From positions 1,306,205-1,370,204 of the forward strand of contig ML996692.1 of NCBI GenBank assembly GCA_010356995.1: 64,000 nucleotides of DNA, given 5' to 3'. How positions within the stretch are numbered: the stretch's first letter is position 1; every line of letters begins with the position of its first letter. This stretch comes from Trichodelitschia bisporula. Lineage: Eukaryota > Ascomycota > Dothideomycetes > Phaeotrichales > Phaeotrichaceae. The position numbers and the translations under genes are program-made. This document shows positions 58,089 through 64,000 of this stretch, in pieces. The notes under the pieces are model-generated. The model worked only from the letters and a program-made list of their open reading frames with translations, ran no database searches and was not told the DNA's origin.

Positions 58089-60678
58089 GGCGGCGATGGT
58101 GCGGCCAGATGCCCGGGGGCGTTTGTTGACAGCCTACAAAACACGCAAAGACTGGAGTATCGGACGTGTGCAGAGGACGATTAAACGATTAACGAGGGAA
58201 GAAGCCACACAGGGCGAGCGAGTGTCTGGAATGGTAGGGAGAGGTGAGGTGGAGACAGAGCGGGAGACTGGAGAGGGTCGAGACGGAAGTGAAGTCGAAA
58301 GACGGGCGGGCGCAACGTGCTGGAAAACGTGCTGGGGGGGCCGAGCGTTGCTTTGGGATAGGGGCCCGCAGCACCGCAACAAACACCTGCGGCCCGAACG
58401 AGAGACTGAGCGCAGAAAGAAGCAGCAAACACAACTACGAGTTTGCGGGCAAAAGCTCCATGGGAATGCAGAAAGTGAGAAGAGATGGTGAGGGTTTGCA
58501 CGATCACGGAGTCGAAGCAGTCGATAGCACTGCGGAGTTGCCATAGCCTGGCTTGGCAATCGTGTCTGTCACCTCTGGACAGTTTGTGCACACACATCCC
58601 CGATGTGGAGCATACCATGAGGTTTTTGTTTCTTACGTTTTACGGGGCATCTCCTGGCCCAGTAGGCTTATGCCTGCTTACCATGAAGCGGGATTCTACT
58701 TCTTCCTTATCCGGTGCCATAATTGCTCGCTAGAAATTCTACCAGCAAAAAGGATGAAGGGGCTCCAAGAACATCACGAGTTCGACGCGAGCCCCAAGGC
58801 TAGCATCATCAGCAGGTGTGCAAGCAACATTCCATTGATTCGACCTGTTTTGGCCTTGTCCCAAGCATGCCGGAGCCCCACCAGCCGGCCTGCATCAATA
58901 TTGCATCGTGATGGTGTACGGTCAGCCAGCCAGCGGGGAGGAATCAACTGCGGAGTTGCGGAGTGCAACCAAGGAAGACGAGGCGATGAGGGTCAGCGAA
59001 GATCTTTTGTTGGTCGAACGCCACTGGGGTGGAGTGCGTTGCCCGGCAGCCGCACTCTTGCGCCGGGGCGGGAAGCACTTCAAAGCAGGGGTAAGGACTT
59101 TGCAGGGCTCTGCGCCTCCTCGGACGCCTCCCCCATCGAATGGAAAGCCGGCCATTGGCTGGGGGGAGTGCAGCCCGGTGTGTAGTTGCGACGCCCGAGT
59201 GGTTCTTTGGCGGCATCTGAAGGCTCGGCGATCGAGAGAAGAAAAAGGGTGAGGGGCGGCTTTGCTATATTTGGCTGGGGCCCGAGAGTGCTGTGATCAC
59301 GGTTACTTGCAGTAGTGGAGCTGCATCCACCACCTCGCTAACACCAAGGCTGCCCAAGAACGGGGACGCATTTGCTCACCTCATGCTCTTTACCCCGCTG
59401 CAAGGCCACGCAGCAACCTTGAGGAGGGGCCGTGAGGCGTCAGGATGAGCATGAGGTGGAGAGTTTCACAGTGTCAGAGTTGAGGGCGACAGCGAGCTAA
59501 TGGAGAGGCCCACAGCGTCAGTTCGGCTAGCGGGAACTGCACGAAAAGTGAATCGGTTGCTCCGTCGTGTTAATGCTAACGGGAGGTGGCGAATGATATT
59601 GATGTCGGATGAAAAATGGGTTCGACTCTGCCGGATACGAGAACCGGAGCCGAAGGGTATTGAGAGGGGATGCCGTGAGGCTTTGTGTTGTCAACTGTTC
59701 GACAATTCCCCAGCTGGAGAAATGCAGGATGGCGTGCGTCGCTGGCATGATTTCTCGAGCTTTCTTTGGTCCACTTCACTTCTCCACACTTTAAACACGC
59801 ACCACGGCTCCATCCTTAATGCTACTTAAAATGGATTCGCTCCTGGCGGATGCGTGCGGCATCATGTGAGACCGGCAAAGATGGGACGGTGTGGGTGTGG
59901 GTGAGGGTGCGGGTGTGGGTTAGGACATGGCATCGCGATCGGTGAAGGATGAATTAATTGCTTCGGGTACTTGTTGCCCGTTGATTTGAAGGCTTGAGGA
60001 TGTTTCTTCGAGGGAAGTGGCAGTGCAGCTGGCCCTGCTGCCGGCCGTGTTGATGAACCAAGGGAACCATCCGTTTTGGAGATTGACCCCCCGTTGCAAA
60101 CATCGTAACCATGCTGGAGATATACTGGGTTCAGAGGTCTTTGCAGCGTCAATAGAGAGCGTGCAGCTCAAACTGTGCTCTCTCTTCTCTCCAGTAGGCT
60201 GTTGTGGAAGGTTCAAATGGCCCGGGGGGGGAGGCCAAGGCCGTCCGAGCGCCACCGAAAAACAACGAGGCTCATCGTGCAGGGTCAGGGCGTTGTGCCT
60301 GGGTGGCAGCAAGTGAGCGTCCAGCAAGCAGAGCGTGCGGCACCTACTCCTATTGTGTACGCAACGCAACCTCTCACTCCGTTTCCCCTTCTTCCATTTC
60401 CCCCTCAACACCACGAATCTAGGCTAATTCCTCTCACGACCACCCACTCCACCTTGAGCATGTTGTTGTGAGAGTTCTCTTCGTTCATTTCGTGCTTATC
60501 CGACACTCACTTCCGTACGATTTCGGTCCTACGATCCGTCGCGACTCCCCTGCTCCGGCAGACAACAACCTCATTCCAGGCAAACTAACTCGTCCGTAAT
60601 CACTGTTGAAGCCCATCTTCACGTCGTAATCGTCCCCGCCTGATCGCACGGCCGGCCGAGGAGGCCACGGCATCGACA
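58089..60678. promoter_or_regulatory. Shared divergent region of the two chitin synthase genes
   Basis: A 2.6-kb interval lies between the two head-to-head start codons and contains no supported gene. A GT-rich repeat of the gtgggt type is at about 59888-59922. C/T-rich leader sequence precedes 60679. The same head-to-head arrangement is known from Aspergillus and other filamentous ascomycetes, so co-regulation is plausible. No defined factor site was identified by eye. Confidence 0.6.
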
Positions 60679-63600
60679 ATGGCCCTCAACTCCTTTTCCT
60701 CCCTCACGGGCGGCAACCAACCCCAGCATGTCCAGGACTCTCTCCCCGCCTTGCCGGGGCATCTCCAGTCTGACACCCACCTCACGGCTCACCTCGCCAG
60801 TCGCTTTCACGCACACCTTCCCACAGCCCGGCTCTCGTCGCACGCCGTCCTCTCTCTAAACACCTACTCGTCCTCGGCTCGTGGCCCCAATGGCACCGAG
60901 GAGGGCAGCGCGATGGCGGCCATGAAGGAGCTGGCGTCGCGGGCGTGGATTCGACTGGGCCACCGGAGCGAGAACCAGGCTCTCGTTTTTCTGTAAGTCC
61001 GTCGCTTCTTTTCGTATACCCCTCTAACCTCTCAGTGGCGAATCTGGTACCGGCAAGACGACTCTCCGCTCGCATCTGCTTAGCGCCTTTCTCCAGTACT
61101 CTTCAACCCCTCTGTCGAACAAGCTCTCGTACGCGTCCTTCGTTTTCGATGCCCTCACAACCACCAAATCTGCTACCACGCCGACGGCGTCAAAGGCTGG
61201 GCTGTTCTTTGAGTTGCAGTACGACACGGCTACCACCACACACCCAACCCTCATCGGCGGAAAGCTGCTGGACCACCGGTTGGAGCGCAGCAGAGTGACG
61301 GCGGCGCCAACCGGGGAGCGCAATTTCCACATTCTGTACTACCTTCTCGCGGGGACTAGCGGCTCTGAGAAAGAGCATCTGGGCCTCGACCACCCCGGCG
61401 TGGGCAACGAGGCGGGCAGCAGGCTCTCGCAGGGTGGGAAGAGATGGCGCTATCTTGGCCACCCGTCGCAGCTCAAGGTTGGCATCAACGATGCGGACGG
61501 CTTCCAGCAGTTCAAGACGGCCCTTCAGAAGTTGGAGTTCCCGCGGAGCGAAATTGCCGAGATCTGTCAGATGCTTGCGTGTATCATGCACATTGGCCAG
61601 CTCGAGTTCCAGACTAGCCAAGCTACGACGCCGGCAGCAGACGAGAGCGGTGGCTACTCGCACGAGGGCGGCGAGTCGGTGACGACGGTCAAGAATAAGG
61701 ACACGCTCACGATCATTGCCGCCTTCCTCGGAGTCAAGGCTCACGATTTGGAGCTAAGCCTCGGCTACAAGACCAAAACGCTTCATCGGGAGCGCGTGAC
61801 GGTTATGCTCGACACCAAAGGGGCTCGTGATAACGCCGATGAGCTCGCCCGGACGCTGTATACGCTCCTCGTGGCATTCATCGTCGAATCGATCAACTCT
61901 CGCACCTGTGCCCAGGAAGACACTGTCGCGAACACCGTCTCGATCGTCGACTTCCCGGGCTTTGCTCCGCAGCCGTCCACCGGCCAGATTCTGGACCAGC
62001 TGCTGAACAACGCGGCCACCGAGTCGCTGTTCAACGTTTGCCTTCAGAATTTCTTCGAGCGCCAGACCGAAATGCTCGAGGCCGAAGAGGTGTCGATCCC
62101 CTCGACGTCGTACTTTGACAACACAGCCGTGGTCAAGGGTCTCCTCAAGCCCGGCACCGGCCTGCTGAGCATCCTCGACGATCAGGCGCGCCGGGGCAAG
62201 ACGGACCACCAGTTCCTCGACGCCCTCAAGAAGCGCTTTGAGGGCAAGAACCCCGCCATCACGGTCGGTAGCTCGACAGCGGTGTTACCGGGCAGCAACT
62301 TTCCCACGCAGAACGCTTCTGCATCCTTTTCGGTGCAGCACTTTACCGCCGAAATCGACTACCCGGTGGAGGGCCTGATGGAGGCCAATACCGAAATCAT
62401 TTCCGGCGACATGCTCAGCCTCGTCGAGTCCACGCGCAGCGACTTTGTGCGCGAGATCTTTGGGCAGCCCGCTTTGAACAAGGTCGTTCACCCCAAGGAG
62501 AAGACGGCCGTCATGCAGGCCTCGGTGTCGTCTAAGCCGACCCGCATGCCGAGCATGGCACGCCGCAAGTATGACCGGCTCGCGAGATCAGGCACGTCGC
62601 GGGCCCCCAGGATGGAGGATGTCAGCGAAGATGAGAGCCGTACCAGCACTGGAATCGGCCGCGCGAGGAACGAAACCAACCAACAGGGTGTTGCTGCCCA
62701 GTTCCTCACGTCACTAAACAACATCACCAAGTCGCTTACGGCGTTCAACACAAACTCGTACTTTGTGTTCTGTCTCAAGCCCAATGACCGCCGCATCGCA
62801 AACCAGTTTGACAGCAAGTGCGTGCGTAGTCAGATTCAGGCCCTCGGCATTGCGGAGATCAGCCAGCGCCAGCGGGTCGCCGATTTCAGCATCTTTATTC
62901 CATTTGGCGAGTTTTTGGGCTTAGTGAATGGCGGCGATCCGACGTTCCTCGTCGGTGAGCGCGATAAGGCTGAGACCGTGTTGGACGAGAAGCGCTGGCC
63001 TTCGAATGAGGCTCGTTGTGGCGCAACCGGCGTCTTCCTCAGCGAGCGGTGCTGGATGGAGCTTACCAACATGAGGTCACCAACGCCCCGCGGTGAAGCA
63101 GAAGATGATGGCGTAACGCCCGGCACGCGCGGCTTCAACGACTCCAAGTCGCGTCTCATCCCGTCTCCGGGCGGCTTCTACGACGACAAGAACGGTAGCT
63201 ACTTCGGCACCCGCGATGTCGACGCCAAGTCTGAAGCTGGCGTCTCTGCGCTCGGTGGTGACATGTTCCGCAACATGGAGACGATCCAGCAGATGGCGGA
63301 AAAAGGCAACGAGGTCAAGATGGAGACGGTCGACGAATTGCCTGTGTCAAGCAGCCGTAAACGCTGGCTGTTTTTGGTCTACCTCCTGACCTTTTACATC
63401 CCCGACTTTGCCATCCGTCTTTGCCTGCGCAAGCCGCGCAAGGACGTGCGTATTGCGTGGCGCGAAAAGTTTGCCATCAATCTGCTCATCTGGCTGAGCT
63501 GCGGCCTGGTCGTGTTCCTCATGATTGGGTTCCCGGAGCTCATCTGTCCGAAGCAAAACGTCTTTACCGCGGATGAGCTGTCCTCGTTCAATGGCAAGGG

Positions 63601-64000
63601 CGGCAAGTCCGCGTATGTCGCCATGCGCGGGAATGTCTACGACCTCGGGAGCTTCATTCCCCGGCACTATCCGTCCATCATCCCGGCGACGATGCTTAAG
63701 AAATACGCTGGTATGGACGCAACGAATTTGTTCCCTGTTCAGGTTTCGGCGCTGTGCAACGGCAAAAGCGGCAGCATTGATCCATCGGTGCCGCTCAGCT
63801 TCAAGAGCTCCAACTATACCGGCCAGAACGTGCTCGTCAGCGGCTCGGACTTGAATGCGCGGTATCACGACTTCCGCGCGTGGACCAACGACTCGCGGCC
63901 CGATTGGTGGTGGGAGCAGCAGATGATGCTCAAGCACCAGTATCTCAAGGGACATATTGGATACTCGCCGCAGTATATCAAGACGCTCGGGAAGAAGCAG
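60679..64000 (+). CDS. csmA: Chitin synthase with myosin motor domain, class V (CsmA type), 3' partial
   Basis: Exon 1 (60679-60992) and exon 2 (61036 to past the window edge), with a 43-bp intron (GTAAGT..TCTCAG), give 1093 residues of an expected 1850 or so. The myosin-like motor is complete: P-loop GESGTGKTT formed across the exon junction, [14 protein letters not shown], switch-II-like SIVDFPGF, and the actin-side block [25 protein letters not shown]. Two membrane helices ([17 protein letters not shown] and [19 protein letters not shown]) then lead into a cytochrome-b5-like region ([15 protein letters not shown]). The catalytic domain lies beyond the window. The motor helps place the enzyme at hyphal tips through actin. 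The first residues ([41 protein letters not shown]) fit the class V N-terminus. Confidence 0.96.

Overview
The window is nuclear DNA of a filamentous ascomycete (Pezizomycotina). The best evidence is a pair of chitin synthases with myosin-like heads, arranged head to head. An AreB/ASD-4-type GATA factor with a C-terminal leucine zipper, an Fta1/CENP-L kinetochore subunit, a LsdA/Rds1-type secreted ferritin-like protein and a fungal PDH E2 agree with this. The genome is GC-rich and compact. Introns are mostly 41-60 bp with GT..AG ends and frequent CTAAC-like branch sites. The species cannot be named from this sequence. Eighteen protein genes, two pseudogenes and two tRNA genes are supported; most exon joins were worked out by hand from splice signals and reading frame.

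Layout. 0.3-2.7 kb: two decayed host genes facing away from each other, a BOS1-like Qb-SNARE (-) and an M28 metallopeptidase (+). 3.4-8.8 kb: an unknown four-helix membrane protein (-), mitochondrial adrenodoxin reductase ARH1 (+) and the kinetochore subunit FTA1 (-). 11.2-15.0 kb: an unknown membrane protein (+) and the vacuolar TRP channel YVC1 (+). 17-20.8 kb: a GATA factor (+) and a CTD-kinase-type cyclin with a long Arg/Glu tail (+). 22.1-25.0 kb: eEF2 (+). 26.1-28.4 kb: type II PI 4-kinase LSB6 (+). 28.8-31.9 kb: mismatch-repair MutL homologue PMS1 (-). 33.3-36.97 kb: two small secreted proteins (+,+) and an O-methyltransferase (-). 38.0-43.8 kb: the Golgi Arf exchange factor SEC7 (-). 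45.2-46.9 kb: PDH E2 (LAT1, +). 47.1 kb: initiator tRNA-Met. 48.3-49.5 kb: LsdA-like protein (-). 51.2 kb: intron-containing tRNA-Arg(ACG). 52.7-58.1 kb: chitin synthase class VII (CsmB type, -). 60.7 kb to the end: chitin synthase class V (CsmA type, +), cut by the window edge.

Most genes are unrelated housekeeping genes. The functionally linked unit is the divergent chitin synthase pair, which shares a 2.6 kb intergenic region. The O-methyltransferase stands alone, so there is no sign of a biosynthetic cluster. A small dispersed repeat family occurs at about 3.0, 10.3 and 52 kb.

No wholly new system was found. The points most worth following up are a codon and base gradient in which coding strands turn G-rich toward the stop codon in either orientation, stop-free introns whose length is a multiple of three (one directly after the GATA finger), the 8-nt and 16-nt coding exons of eEF2, the decayed SNARE/peptidase pair, and low-complexity protein repeats (PPGGW, RE and PPSELTTA).
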